NCBI GenBank assembly: GCA_032690845.1
Contig: CM064426.1
Coordinates: forward strand, 41,038,101 to 41,102,100
Source of the DNA: Eleusine coracana subsp. coracana
Lineage: Eukaryota; Streptophyta; Magnoliopsida; Poales; Poaceae
Direction: 5' to 3'
DNA length: 64,000 nt
Positions within the stretch are counted from its first letter, which is position 1, and each line of letters begins with the position of its first letter. Both the position numbers and the translations under genes were made by a program. Positions 34,250 through 46,456 of the stretch are shown in pieces. The notes beneath the pieces are model-generated. The model was not told the DNA's origin, made no database searches, and was given only the letters and a program-made list of their open reading frames with translations.

Positions 34250-37239
34250 TGGGTCACCGGCCTGTGACAGGTCGATGAGAAAGCTGATAGTTAATGTGCG
34301 TGAAAACTAGCTGATGGCTATTACGTGCAAATAGTATGAAATAAACTACTCGGTTGATTGTATCGGCTTATCGACAAGCTTAATAATAGCTATAAAAACC
34401 ATTGTCGATAAGTACCAAGTTGATAGACTAAAGACGATGGATCTAGTGATAAACATACAACTATTTGCTCAGTTGACGGCGAAAGTCGATAGATCTGATA
34501 TCTCATATTACAAATATACCTTAAAAAAACCTACTCGGATAAAGAAATCCATCGTCTATCAAATATGTGAAAATAATTAAATAGAGTATAATAAAGTCGA
34601 TCCAACCATGATAAGCTATCGGCTAAATATATTAATAGATGTGACAGTCCTATGATGAAAGAAAAATAAATAAGATAGAATATGCAAAATGGTAAAAATT
34701 AGAGAGTAAAAGAAGTAAAGGAGACAATTTACCTCTCACTGGCAAATGGGACCCACGCCCGAATTCACTTCTCCTCTGCCGGCGCACGCGCGCGCACACG
34801 GGCGAGCAGGCCAAGCGCAGGCCGTCGAGCTCGCCCGGCCGGCCACGCAGCTGCGCTGGCCAGCGGCGCCGCTCGCGCCCGGGATAAGTTCTCGTCTTTT
34901 CCCTTCCTCGCCTCGGTCTCTCTCAGTTTCTCTCGTTCTCTCTCCTCTCTGTTTCCAACCGAACCCAGCAAATCACCATTGTTGCCGCGAGCTCAAGCTT
35001 TCCCTCGGCCACGACGCCCCCTCGGCCAAAGTGACTGTACAAACCGTCACGCAACTTCATTCCGTCCCTTCCCATGGCCTTCAATCGAGCTCTTTTGCCG
35101 TAGCCTGGGAGATCGACGCCGTTTTTCTATCGGCAACCGCGACTGACCAAGTTTTGCTTCTCGGACAAATACGTCTCTGTCGGTGAGCTATTCTCAAATT
35201 ACTTGGTCCTGCCAGTAGCTTTCTCCTGATTGCACCCCACGGACATGGCCATAATCCATTTAGTTCGGGGTGCTGGTTGTATTTGCGGCCTTCAGGGCCG
35301 CACGCCATGGCTGGAGCATTTGCTCCAGCACGAGCCCTGATTGGCCAGCCCTAAATTCTTTTAATTGGGGATTAAATTAATTCCAGAAACTTAGATAATT
35401 CATAATTAGTGTATTAGGCCTACTAAAATCATGAAATCAATTTGTTTTGACTTTAAATTTTATTCTCTATCACTTTGATTGCTCAAAACAAATAATTATT
35501 TTCTAAGAATTTAATTTAGTTAAAGAAAATTCCTTTTAATTTCTATTTAGTTATTTTAATCCAAATTAAATTCACAAGTTCAATTATGGATTCTTTGTTA
35601 TTTTAAATTGTTCAAACTCCTTTTAATTAATAGGGCTAAATTCCTTTAATTAGAAGAAAATTCTTCAGACAAGAGTAATTAACTCTTGCATTTCTATTTT
35701 ATGTCAAGCATTCACCATTACATAGTCATACTATGCATGCATTTCATTCCTTGTCATGAATAGTCACCATCGTAGCATTTCGGTTACTTATATTCTGTCA
35801 TATATGAAATTTAGATCCATAAGGGAACGAGATTCACATTAAGGTGGCTCCAGAAGACGTTGCTGCTGAATCAGAACCTGATCAGGAGGACACTGATCTT
35901 GGGGCCACTCAAGGCAAGTCCCGATGCATCTCACCTATGTTTTAAATTGTTTTATTTTGTTATCACTCAAGTTGTGATTCATGATTGTGCACTAGGTATC
36001 AGAAATTAATTGACACCCCACCTGCATTAATACCTAGTCCTATTGTCTTAATCCCTTATACAGGTACAAATAGCTCGATAGACTGCTATGCTTAGGTTAT
36101 AGGAAGATGGTAGAAGTCAAGTAGTGGAGCGGAACACTACTCGCGAGTTATAGGAATTGCTTGATTAGCTTGAGGTGTACCTGATGAAAATCTAAGACCG
36201 TACGGGAGACGTGTAGGTAGACGATGAGACTGGGATCTGGTCATCAGTAGCCCCGTTTGTGTCGATTTAGGACCGTATTGTTGTCGGCCCTGTTGAGCGA
36301 GCATTGAACAATACCAAGTATATACCTTTTTATGAGAACTGGGAAACTGACGTAACATGATTATCGTTGTGTTGGGTAGGTCTACCACCTCTCTTTTGGT
36401 GTTGAAGATGGTTATGGTGGAATATGGGTATATGTTGGAAGGGAGAGTGCATGGGCTACTCATGGATGACTCCAACATGGTCATCGCATGAGGTACGCCA
36501 CAATAGAACCCTATCGACTCTACCTATAACCGGATCGGATCTAGCCCTATCGACTTAGTGAGAGGTCAAAGTCGATGCAGCGTCACTGGTTCAAGCAGAT
36601 CGAACTTAATTGAGATAGTATAAATCGAGCAAGATATAATTCAATTATAGATAAAATTGATATAGTGACTCGAATAACAAATCCAAATCAAGTCTATAAA
36701 CCTACGAAGAATCACAATAGATCGGACCTAACCGAGATAGTACTGTACGTAAAGTTGATACATAAACAAGGTAAAGATCTAATTACCGGTAACTAGCAAA
36801 TTCAGGGATAACAAGTAGAATATCAAATTAATGAGAAAGTACTCGTTGAAGTCGATGAAATTACCATGGGTGACTAATCCAAGTCTCTCGTCGAGATCGG
36901 AGATGATGCAGCACGCATGAGATGAGGATTTCATCGAATAGGAAAAGGGTGGAGATGTGCTAAATTGTATTGAACGAAAGTGTTAACCTTTTTTATACAG
37001 ACCTTACTTCATATTTATAGCCCCGTGTAAGAGGTTTTGATCCGAGTCAGTCACGACTCTTCAGTTTTCAATCAAACAAACCGACTAGATTTATTCCTAA
37101 ACGAAATCTATCTAAAAGTAGAAAAAATAAACAAACCCTAGTGGATCCACTTTATTCCCTTCGGTCATTGGCCTTCTTTGACTTGGCCGCTTCTCGTGCC
37201 ATTGACTACTAGGACCGGGTCCAAATTCCGGTACCAACA
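34250..37239 (-). repeat. 3' LTR of the gag-only gypsy element
   Basis: Matches 43635-44799 in two blocks, 34250-34639 and 36503-37239. The minus strand starts TGTTGGTACCGGAATTT, preceded by a purine tract CGGGGGGCATG (about 37240-37256). The halves are separated by a solo LTR with a perfect target duplication. Confidence 0.88.
34635..36507 (+). mobile_element. 1.86-kb solo LTR with perfect 5-bp target duplication
   Basis: The LTR is 34640-36502, TGTGACAG...GCCACA, flanked by ATAGA at 34635-34639 and 36503-36507. The uninterrupted sister LTR reads straight across (..ccaatagaaccc..), confirming the ends. Inside is a CpG-rich block (34745-35120) with a C/T-rich CTCTCTC leader, then long AT-rich tracts, a layout common in long gypsy LTRs. 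The strand is given as that of the likely leader and is uncertain. The long ORF across the GC block is compositional. Confidence 0.85.
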
Positions 37240-38559
37240 CATGCCCCCCGAGTTCGGGGTACGAAATCTTCGTGCGTCGAATGTTATCTCCTCATTTACC
37301 ACACGTCTTTACTGCAACCTATCGGCGTCCTATCCTGATAAATGCATCTTATTCCTTCCTTCATTTTTACCCGAGCTCAAGCCTCTTTGCCTTTTTCTCT
37401 CTCTTGCTCTGCTTCGCTAGTGTGCATCTTTCTCTAGACGAGTCCGCTTCAGCAGCAAGCACCGACGTCTTTAGCCTCCTCCTCGGTAATGATGACCCTT
37501 CAGCATGTTACCGAGGTAACCCACTGCTTTCCGCCTTCCTCTTGCTCCTTAGGGTCCATTATCTTGTAGATCCAAACCGCCATGTTCTTGTTTACTATTT
37601 ATTGTTCATAGTTACTGTACCAGTCTTTACTCAATCATGAACTTGCAATAGCTCATGTGGCCTCTGATGTTATTATGCCGCTAAGCCAAAGATCATATAG
37701 TTTCCTCATTAATAGTAGTTTCATCTTTTGATTTTAATAGGAACTTAAGAACCAACTTTGCATTCCTTCCGCTATGGACCCCCACTATTTTTATCAACTC
37801 TGAAACCAATAGAATTCCCCTTAAATACAGAACCGCTACTTTAGAGGAGTAGAAAACTATCTTCCGTTCTTGGCCATCAGAGGTCAAGGGCTAGAACCCG
37901 TGCACCAACCTTGCTAGATGCTCAGATCGATTACTCCATCACCCTATCCTTGGCAAATCCATCTTGGCCGTTGCTTCTTACTTTTGGTCCCATGTCATCA
38001 ACACATTCCCCTTTAATGATGGACCCATGCCCCCCTCTCTCCTAGATATTCTCATGCTCACCTCCATGAACATCACCAGCAGCCACGGCCCAATCACATT
38101 CCAAACAAATCCACAATGCCTCTGAGACAAGCTCTTTGCCAAAGATCTCTTGGGCAGCTCATCATCATCTTCATCGTAATAATATCGGCCAGTTCTTATT
38201 TGCTTGCAACCCATCCTCTGAATTATGCGCTTCTGACTTCTCGAAAAAATCCTAGATGGACACCACTGATCATTCTGTTCTTGCTCATCCTGTAGCTCTT
38301 CATCGACCTACTTGTCAAATTTCACCTCCTTATCTGTCTTCTTTGCGCCAAGTCGATCAAAAGCTGACACTCGATTCTTAGCATCGGCCATATTGACCAT
38401 CTGCTCTTTGTACTTGGACTACCGATGCTGAGGATGATGTGCGCCCAAAGCTTCTTGGAACATCTGATTAGCTTGCTTACTGCACCAAGGACAATTTTCA
38501 ACCGAAGGCAATTTCATATTATTGTCCCAGTAATATCGAAAGAAAGGACATTCCCAGTG
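37240..38559 (-). pseudogene. C-terminal gag and 3' region of the gag-only gypsy element
   Basis: Continues the Gag interrupted at 42034. Near 38470-38555 the minus strand encodes WECPFFRYYW..CPWCSK, a Cys-rich motif seen in related grass gypsy Gags. At 37978-38214 there is an acidic/basic stretch (YYYDEDDDELPKRSL). The remainder down to the purine tract is not recognisable. Confidence 0.6.
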
Positions 38560-39322
38560 TGATGTAGATATGGCCCGATCTTCCGAGAGGTAAGGGGATA
38601 AACTCGAATTTGGGGAACTCGGCGTCGATGACCTGGCTCGAATCAGACACGATCCAACCCCGCAACCGTTACACCAAGCACAACTTGATTGTTCCTGCAA
38701 GCGAAATCGAGAACACAAGCAAGAGAGGATAAACACGCAATCTGAAATTGCAAATATGGATGAAGCGAATCACAAGAAAAGGTTCAAGCTCTGAACACAA
38801 AAGGACTAATCGCCACAGTGGTGTAGAACAAGAACAGAGGCCCTAGATTACTGTAAAAGGACTTGTCGTCACAGTTACAATAATTCGATCAAGTTTCTCT
38901 CTGGAAAAACTGAACTAAACAAAACCCAAAACTAAAAGACGGCGGCTACTAAGTTTATGTAGGAAATAAGGACGTCCTAGGGTTGGGGGCGACCAGGGGG
39001 GCGCCAACAATATGGGCTTAAGGCCCGACACAATACATGGCCAAGTTGGCCCAAAATAGGTGGCACAGCACCTTGTCATGGTCACATATTATGACTCACG
39101 ACCCTTCCGGAGCTAGGACCAAAACCAAAACGACGGCGTCGTTGTCCCCTTTCCAACGCATCAAAGAACGCCTCGTTTGGACGTCGGATGTGGGAGATAT
39201 CATCAAAATCGTGAAGGGGTGTCGGCTGAATCCGAGACGAACGTAGCGACCGAGTTGGTGACGACTTGTAACTTGGGGAAGGTTATGATATTTGTGTATC
39301 CAGCATGGTGATGTCCTCATCA
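38560..39322 (-). repeat. 3' LTR of the nested pol-less element
   Basis: 763 bp with ends TGATG..CATCA in plus orientation. 38990-39322 closely matches 41680-42033. The purine tract GAAGGGGAGGA lies just outside at 39323-39333, overlapping the coding tail. Shares layout with the LTRs at 46457 and 49848. Confidence 0.82.
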
Positions 39323-40146
39323 TCCTCCCCTTCTTGAATTGGAGTCGCCCTCGACTCCATCTCAGCATCAATCTCCTGCAAAAGGTAAGTACTAGCGGAA
39401 TACAAAGTACAAGATATATGATCATTGATAGAAGATATATCATGACAAAGCATAGTATAGCAATGTGCATCATGATTATCACAAAGATCAGTAACAGTAG
39501 ATGTCATAGCAAGAAAATCACCTCCCTTTAACTGAATAGCCTTATGTTTAATATCAGAAAGTTGTTTGTTATTATGTTTATTCTCAGTATTTTCAGCAAG
39601 CAGTTTAAAATGATTTCTAATATCAACAGGCAATAACGGACTCAAAGTAATATTCATGTCCTTATGCATGAATGTATATGTATTTGTTCTACCATGGTGG
39701 GCAGCATCCGTATCATATTCTCATGGACGGCCTAATAAAAGCGAACATGCTTGCATAGGTACAACATGAAAATCAGCAAAGTCTTGATAAGAACCTACTG
39801 AAAAGTGTATGCGTACTGATCGAGTTACCTGTGCCGTACCACTATTGTTGAACCATTTAATATGGTAGGGCTGATGTAGTGCATGCCTGGTCAAGCCAAG
39901 TTTGCTTACCAAATCAGAACTTACCAAGTTGTTATAGCTCTCAGTATCAATGATGCTGAGAACACCGTGGTCCGCAACAATGAGGTACATATAGAATAAA
40001 TTGTTGTGTTGTTGTTCTTCCTCTTGTCCCACCCGAGTGGTCAACACACGTTGTACAATGAGGCTAGGAAAGCCTGCGGTGGTAGCAATAGAATCAATGG
40101 CGGTAGTCTCCTGCTCCTCCGTCGAATCTGCAACAAGATTAGGCAT
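39323..40146 (-). pseudogene. Protease-like domain joined to post-integrase tail
   Basis: The protease region (39721-40146) has LSIIDTESYNNLVSSDLV in place of the usual Asp-Gly-Gly active loop, keeping Asp but not the Gly pair, and ends in VVPMQACSLLLGRP. After a stop it resumes as HHGRTNTYTFMHKDMN, then low-complexity Asn/Lys text, and ends in LLQEIDAEMESRATPIQEGE, the segment normally found beyond integrase. The splice between these parts is the deletion scar (about 39400). Confidence 0.7.
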
Positions 40147-40149
40147 ACG

Positions 40150-41165
40150 AGCAAATTCATCTTCAACATCACTAGAAATTTCAACCCATCAGCGGTAGCG
40201 ATGAAAGCACGACGACTAGGGCAATCCTTCATGACATGTCCCATGCCCTTGCAGCGGTGGCAAATAATGGTGGTGGAGGAGCCACTCCTAGTACCGAAAG
40301 TAGTAACCTTCTTCTGGTGTTGGTGCTGCACACTAGACGATGGCGCTGCAGAAGTAGGCGCAACTGGAAAAGTTGTTGCTGGTGTCTTAGCAACATGACT
40401 CTTCAAGTTCTCTACTCCAGTGCGTTGCTGGAGATATTGCTCAGTGTTGGACCTGCAAGATTGTTGTGGAAGGCGTCCCTGTACTTCTCGTTCAGCCTTA
40501 AGAGCAATATGATATAATTGGCTGAACCTATTCCACTCTTTATAGTCAACAATATTCTGGATATCATGGTTCAAACCACCAACAAATCTAGCACTAGTTT
40601 CAAGATCATCTTCATGTAAATCACAACGTGCTAAACCAATAAGTAATTCTTGATAATATTTCTCTACTGTTTTACTACCTTGTGTTAAAGATTGTAATTT
40701 CAAACGTAAATCACGTTGGTAATAAGGAGGAACAAAATGAGATTTCATGCGTTGTTTCAAAACAGGCCAAGTGGCAGGTATAGCAGCATTAGTATTGCAA
40801 AGATCATTCCACCAAAAGAGAGCAAAATCTATAAACTCACTAGTAGCAAGTCTAACTCTATGCTCAGCAGGAACTAAATGAGAATTAAATTTCTGTTCAA
40901 CAGCAAGTTTCCAATCTATGTATGCTTCAGGGTCAGCACTATCGGCAAAATGTGGTATGTTAAATTTGGGCTTAACAAAAGTATCAGTATTACCACGATT
41001 GTTATTACCTCCCATACCGTGTCGATTACGGTGAAGACGGTCTGCATCACGGTCAAAATCATCATCAGCAGCAGCTCGTTGAGGTGGAGGTCGTCGTTCA
41101 ACATCCTCAATGCGGTGGACAACAGTGTTGATGTGACCCATCAACTCGGCAAACTTCGTTTCCAT
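40150..41165 (-). CDS. Gypsy Gag of the nested pol-less element
   Basis: Starts METKFAELMGHINTVVHRIE at 41165. It contains an Arg/Asp-rich region (residues 25-55), a retrotransposon gag core (about residues 65-240: ALFWWNDLC, VEKYYQELLIGLARCDL) and a CCHC knuckle CHRCKGMGHVMKDC followed by PSRRAFIATADG near residue 330. The frame is open throughout, unusually intact for this window; an indel at about 40160-40190 separates it from the protease frame. It would package RNA if expressed. Confidence 0.85.
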
Positions 41166-42033
41166 GAATGTACGCTGGTCCGCAAGAAGCTTCGTGAGCT
41201 CGGCCTTGGAGACGCAATCATTGAAGTCTGTAGGGGACTCTAACTCTTCAGGTTAAAAGCAAAAGACAAGACTAAACAAAAAGATTAGCCCTATCAACTA
41301 GCAGGCAGCAGAGGGTGTAGAAAGTGAAAAATAATATCAGAAGCAATGTATCACAATCTTGCAAGTGTTCTTACCAAAGCCAAACAGGTCGACACAATCT
41401 GTAGTTGAGCTTGGGTGTAACAGTTGCAAGAAAGAAACCTGTATTGCAATATGTATAGCTTGAAAGGCTAATATGTATGTCAATGGAACACAATTTAATA
41501 ATAGATAGTAGCACTGAATAAATATCCAAAGCAGTGTTCTAATTGCTGGCAAAATAATCGTGTTCAAAAACAGTTGTGACAGCAAGAACAATGGTAAAGA
41601 ACAATGGCAAAGGCAGCAAGGAACAAAACAGACTTCACAGACTTAGAATTTTCAGGGCGAGGGGGGGGTTGCAAATCAAGAACGTCCGAGGGTTGGGGGC
41701 GACCAGGGGGGGCGCCCACAACATGGGCTTAAGGCCCGACACAATACATGGCCAAGTTGGCCCAAAATAAGTGGCACAACACCTTGTCATGGTCACATAT
41801 TATGACTCACGACTCTTCTGGAGCTAGGACCAAAACCAAAACGACGGCGTCGTCGTCCCCTTTCCAACGCATCAAAGAACATCTCGTTTGGACATCGGAT
41901 GTGAGAGATATCATCAAAACCGTGAAGGGGTGTCGGCTGAATCCGAGACGAACGTGGCGACCAAGTTGGTGACGACTTGTAACTTGGGGAAGGCTATGAT
42001 ATGCGTGTATCCAGCATGGTGATGTCCTCATCA
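41166..42033 (-). repeat. 5' leader and truncated 5' LTR of the nested element
   Basis: Bases from about 41680 to 42033 match the 3' LTR; the part corresponding to the LTR's last about 400 bp and the primer site are missing. 41166-41650 is an AT-rich leader without ORFs; no primer site is recognised. Confidence 0.65.
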
Positions 42034-43634
42034 TAGTGTGAGTCAAATTGTGGTTCTCTGGCTTCCCTATCCCTCTTTTTTTTATATCTGTTAAGGAAAG
42101 CCTCCACATTGTCGATACCAGCCAGATTCACATTTGTAGGGAACGGATGCCCATCAATCTTTATGGCCCCCTTGCTAAACTTGATCTTCCCTTGCTCAAT
42201 CGCCTACGAAATCATCAGTTAACTACAAACTAAAGCCATTGAATGCGATATCTACCATCTGATTATCAGTTAACTACAAACTAAAGCACTTGTTGCGTAC
42301 TTCTCTGAACTTCTGCACATAATCATCCACAACTTCTCCTGTCTTCCGCCTCACAACAATTTAAACCAATAGCCTCATCTCTCTGGTTTCAGCGAAGAAG
42401 TACTTGTGAAACTTCTGCTCCAGATCAGCCCAAGTAATGATAGAATTTGAGGGCAACGATGTGAACCAAGAGAAAGCCAATCGAGATAGAGACAAGGGAA
42501 ACAACCTAATTCTCAATGCTTTTGTGGCACTGGCCTCGCCGTACTGTACTGAGAATCGACTGATATGCTCAATGGTCATAGAGCTATCCTGCCTTGTGAA
42601 CTTAGTAAACTTTGGTGGTCTGTATCGGTTGGCATAGGAATCAGATCATAACTAGGTGGATACGGTAGCCGATACATGTAAGACTGTTGCTTTGGCTTCA
42701 ATCTAAACTGCTCTCTCATTACTTTAGCAATCTTCACCGCCCAATCATCGGTCAAAACATTGGCATTGGTAGGAGCTGATGTAAGACCAGATGTTGGTAC
42801 TTCTAGAACAGCTGGTGAGCCATATTTGGCCACTGTATGTCGACCTCCTAGCTCTCTGGGCAATGCAGCTGATGATGTTATCCCAAACATGCTCGGCTCC
42901 ACATTAGGTGCGGTATCATAAGTAACATTTTGCGGAATCGACGTCCCTTGTCTATAGTGGCGCAGTTGTGTATCTGGGGTTTTGTCCTCTCGAGAATAAT
43001 TTTGTCAGTAGATCCAGGTGACCTCCCTGTTGTACCCCCATTGGTTTTGTTTGCAGGTGGGGTAGTAACGACATGCGTTGGTCTTGTACCTATTGCAGGA
43101 GTTGAAGTGCTCGTACTAGGTTGTTGCGTTAGAAGCTTTGATGGACGGACGAGGGATATTTCTAGAAACTCGAAAAGACATTGGCCCATGTGCTGGATCT
43201 TCATATATGCAACCCTCCACGTTTTATATAATCAAAGCCCTCAAGTTGTTAACCAATACAAGCGATTAGTTAATCAAAGCATGGTGTATGTTTGTATGAA
43301 TCATATTATTCAGTGTCTCCTTGTCAATGCTTTCTACGGACTCGCTGACATGTGACTTCTTAATCTCATCAGTGATGATGAAAGGATCTGACAAGTTTCC
43401 CGTTTGTATGATCTCTTCATGTCGATTCTTGCTAAAAGTTCCCAACAAAAGGTTCTCAAACTATACAATCCTCTCATAGACTTACGCCTTTAAATCATTA
43501 CTCAAATCCTCACGACTAACATGCAACATGTTTTCTTCCTTCAGATCTGCTCTGATAGCGGTCTTTGGTGGAGGTTTTTGCGGATGCTTTGACATTCTAG
43601 TCATGATGCAGAAATCCTCACGACTTACATTCCT
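42034..43634 (-). pseudogene. Gypsy Gag, N-terminal and core part
   Basis: Open pieces at 43482-43634, 42878-43204, 42576-42902 and 42361-42579 are in different frames. The gag core shows IEHISRFSVQYGEASATKAL, RLAFSWFTSLPSNSIITWAD and LEQKFHKYFF. A 23-bp sequence at 42214-42236 repeats at 42265-42287, 51 bp apart, an in-frame duplication within DDYVQKFREVRNKCF-type sequence. The frame is cut at 42034 by the nested element and resumes at 38559. Confidence 0.75.
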
Positions 43635-44799
43635 TGGGTCACCGGCCCCTGACAAGCCGATGAGAAAGCCGATAGTCATTGTGCGTGAAAACCAGCCCAT
43701 GGCTGTTACATCACAAATAGTATGAAATAAACTACTCGACCAATTGTATCGGCTTATCGGCAAGCTTAATAAATAAACATCAACGCTATAAAAACCATTG
43801 CCGATAAGTACCAAGTCGATAGAGCAAAGACGATGGATCTAGTGGTAAACATACAACTATTTAATTGACACAGTGTATGGTTAAAGTCGATATATCTGAT
43901 AACCGGTATTGCAAATATGCTTTAAAACAACAGATCTAATCTACTTGTATAAAGGGATCGATCATCTATCAAATATGTGAAAATAATTGAATAGAGCATA
44001 TTAAAGTCGATCAAACCATGATAACCTATCGGCTAAATATCCCAATAGAACCCTATCGACTCTACCTATAATCGGATCGGATCTAGCCCTATCGACACAG
44101 TGAGAGGTCAAAGTCGATGTAGCCTCATTGGTTCAAGCAAATCGAATTTAATTGACACAATGTCCAAACAAAGTAAATCGAGCAAGATATAATCCAATTA
44201 TAGATAAAATTGATAGAGTGATTCGAATAATAGATCTAAATCAAGTCTATAAACCTATAAAAAATCACAGTAGATTGGACCTAACCGAGACAGTATTGTA
44301 TGGCAAAGTTGATACATAAATGAGGTAAAGATCGAATTACTAGATAACTAGCAAATTCAGTAATAACAACTAGAACATCAAATTAATGAGAAAGTATTAG
44401 TTGAAGTCGATGAAATTACCGAGGATGACTAATCCAAGTCTCTCGTGGAGATTGAAGCCGATGCAGCCCGCGCGAGATGAGGATTTCGTCAAATAGGAAA
44501 AGGGTGGTGATGCACCGAATTGTATTGAACGAAAGTGTTAACCTTTTTTGTATAGACCCTATTATATATTTATAGCTCCGAGCAAGGGGTTTTGACCCTA
44601 GTCGATCAGGACTCTTTGGTTTCCAATCAAACAAAGCGACTAGATTTATTTCTAAATGAAATCTATGTAAAAATAGAAAAGATAAACAAATCATGGCGTG
44701 CCCACTTTATTCCCTTGGGCCGTTAGGCTTCTCTGACTTGGCCGATTCTCTCTTCGCCCCATTGACTATTGGGACTGGGTCCAAATTCCGGTGCCAACA
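43635..44799 (-). repeat. 5' LTR of the gag-only gypsy element
   Basis: 1165 bp. The minus strand starts TGTTGGCACCGGAATTTGG. It is uninterrupted and so defines the insertion site of the solo LTR in its sister. No standard primer site is seen next to its inner end. Confidence 0.85.
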
Positions 44800-46456
44800 A
44801 TTTGTAGTTGCAATTATTAATATGAACAGATGAGAGCAATTTTTAAAATAGCATTAATATTTTGTTGTGAAGTATAAAGAAGAAAAGGAAAAAAATTCCT
44901 TCATATTGTTAGGTGCAATTCTTGATATAAATAAATGAGAGAAACATTTTAAAAAGAATAAGATTTTGTTTAGAAATATCAACAAAAAAAAGTAAAACAA
45001 AATTTTTTTTAGAGTAAAGTACAACAAAATTGACGAAAGCTCTATTATAAGAAATCTAGACATGAAATCATTAATCATTAAATTCTCCCATCGTGATTTT
45101 ATTTGTGAGTTCAAATTTTGAGTTTTATTTTATTTTTAACGTATTTTACCGCTTCACTCACATCTTTCATGAATCTTATGCAATATGACGCATTGGTGCA
45201 CGACTACTCTCAGCAAACAAACCATATCAGCATACACTTTGATAATGGCTTCTGATCTTAGAAGTTTTACACATAATTGTTTCATTAGTATACACATCCT
45301 CTTGCCTACTTATATAAAGAAAAATAATGATAATTCAACACATATATTTATCATAGTGTAATTGATTTTAAGTGGTTGAAATACAAACTAAATATTTAAA
45401 AAACTAATGACTAAAGTTGAAAATAAATAACCATAATAATTAAATAAAACATGTATGTTTTTATTGTTAATTTTTTTGGAAACAACTATTTAGTCATGTG
45501 ACAAACATTTAAAAAATAATTATTGAACACATATTACTTTTTTCATATATTCAGGAACAGGGTTATCGATAAATCATGAATAGTGGTTTGAAAATTGGTT
45601 TGTTTATGTTAGACGTAATTTCAGTTAATTAAAGTTTAAGTGAAAACAATGATATTCTATATGACTAATTATTCTTTGTACTATATCACTATATGTACTT
45701 TAATGTTTATGCAGCATGACTAGAATTATTTAATTCATCTAAATTATTCACTACATGAAGAACAATCTCTACTCCTTATTAATGGAGATAGCGTCATCCG
45801 TCCTGTCCTCTTGGCTTATTATGCGTCTATGTTTAATGTAGGTTTACATAGTAAAAAAAAAAGAACAAGAACAAGGACTGGTATCTGATCCAATCATAAT
45901 CATAAAACAAAAGAAAAAGAACTGGTGGTTAGTTTTAAAATTTTCAACGAGTGTCTTACATAAATCAATTAAAAAGAAAAGAATTGGATCGGTAATACAC
46001 CGGTTCTTTCCATCAGTTCAAAAAAGACCACATAAATAGACTTCAGTGTAGCACGAGAAGAAATCAGTGAAAAACATTCCAATTGGTCACGACGGACAGG
46101 GACATAAATGCACACCTACCTGGAGAGCTTTTGATATCAAATTCCGACAACTCAAATGTGATTTCGACGAGACGACTGATTTTGACAAGACGCCAAGAAG
46201 CAACGAAGAAGCCAAAACGCCCTACGTTAGTTCGCTATGTCTAGAAGTTCTGTTTTACTGATTCGCGACAATCCTTCAATTCTAGCTCAAAATATCAACC
46301 ATGACAGACAGTGGCACTTGAGGAAGACAAAACCTATATATTCATTCGCATTCGTCAGGTTTAGTTTTGTTTGTGGACTACCTAGACCAGAGAGCCTAGG
46401 GCTTGGCTGACCTACTTTTGTTTTGTTCTTTTTAGTTTCATGTCCTCAGTCCTCAC
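44800..46456. other. AT-rich DNA, with LTR-like sequence at its right end
   Basis: 44800-46030 holds two loose copies of the AT-rich repeat noted at 33770 but no gene. 46040-46456 changes character: a CCTATATATTCATTCG TATA-like site near 46332 and a C/T-rich leader follow, resembling the promoter and leader of a gypsy LTR on the plus strand. The family is not identified. Confidence 0.4.

Larger units (their letters stand above)
38560..42033 (-). mobile_element. Non-autonomous chromovirus-like gypsy element: gag and protease, no RT
   Basis: LTRs at 38560-39322 and about 41650-42033 (truncated). Inside are Gag (41165-40150), a protease-like domain (40146-39721) and, after a junction, the tail that normally follows integrase (ESRATPIQEGEDDEDI, about 39323-39372). 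RT, RNase H and the integrase core are deleted. The flanks CAGTG (38555-38559) and TAGTG (42034-42038) form a 5-bp target duplication with one C/T difference, inside the gag of the larger element. Gag wording suggests the CRM/Reina side of the chromoviruses; this is uncertain. Confidence 0.85.
34250..44799 (-). mobile_element. Gag-only Ty3/gypsy element with two nested insertions
   Basis: Two copies of one LTR bound it: 43635-44799 (5') and 34250-37239 (3', split by a solo LTR). The internal region 42034-43634 plus 37240-38559 encodes a gypsy Gag and nothing else I can recognise; no protease, RT or integrase. The gag is interrupted by another element (38560-42033). Flanks ATTTC (34244-34248) and ATTTG (44800-44804) may be the target duplication with one mismatch. 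LTR edges are placed to within one or two bases. Confidence 0.82.

Noticed and set aside
34746..35186. 146-codon plus-strand ORF
   Set aside because: It lies in the CpG-rich leader of a solo LTR bounded by a perfect target duplication; openness is due to base composition.
35280..35330. Hairpin around GGCTGGAGCATTTGCTCCAGC as a microRNA precursor
   Set aside because: The stem is very short and lies within LTR sequence; nothing suggests processing.
37272..37640. 122-codon plus-strand Leu/Phe-rich ORF resembling a membrane protein
   Set aside because: It overlaps the non-coding 3' part of the gag-only gypsy element on the opposite strand; the hydrophobic composition follows from pyrimidine-rich sequence.
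46067..46261. 64-codon plus-strand ORF
   Set aside because: Short, no domain, in LTR-like leader sequence.
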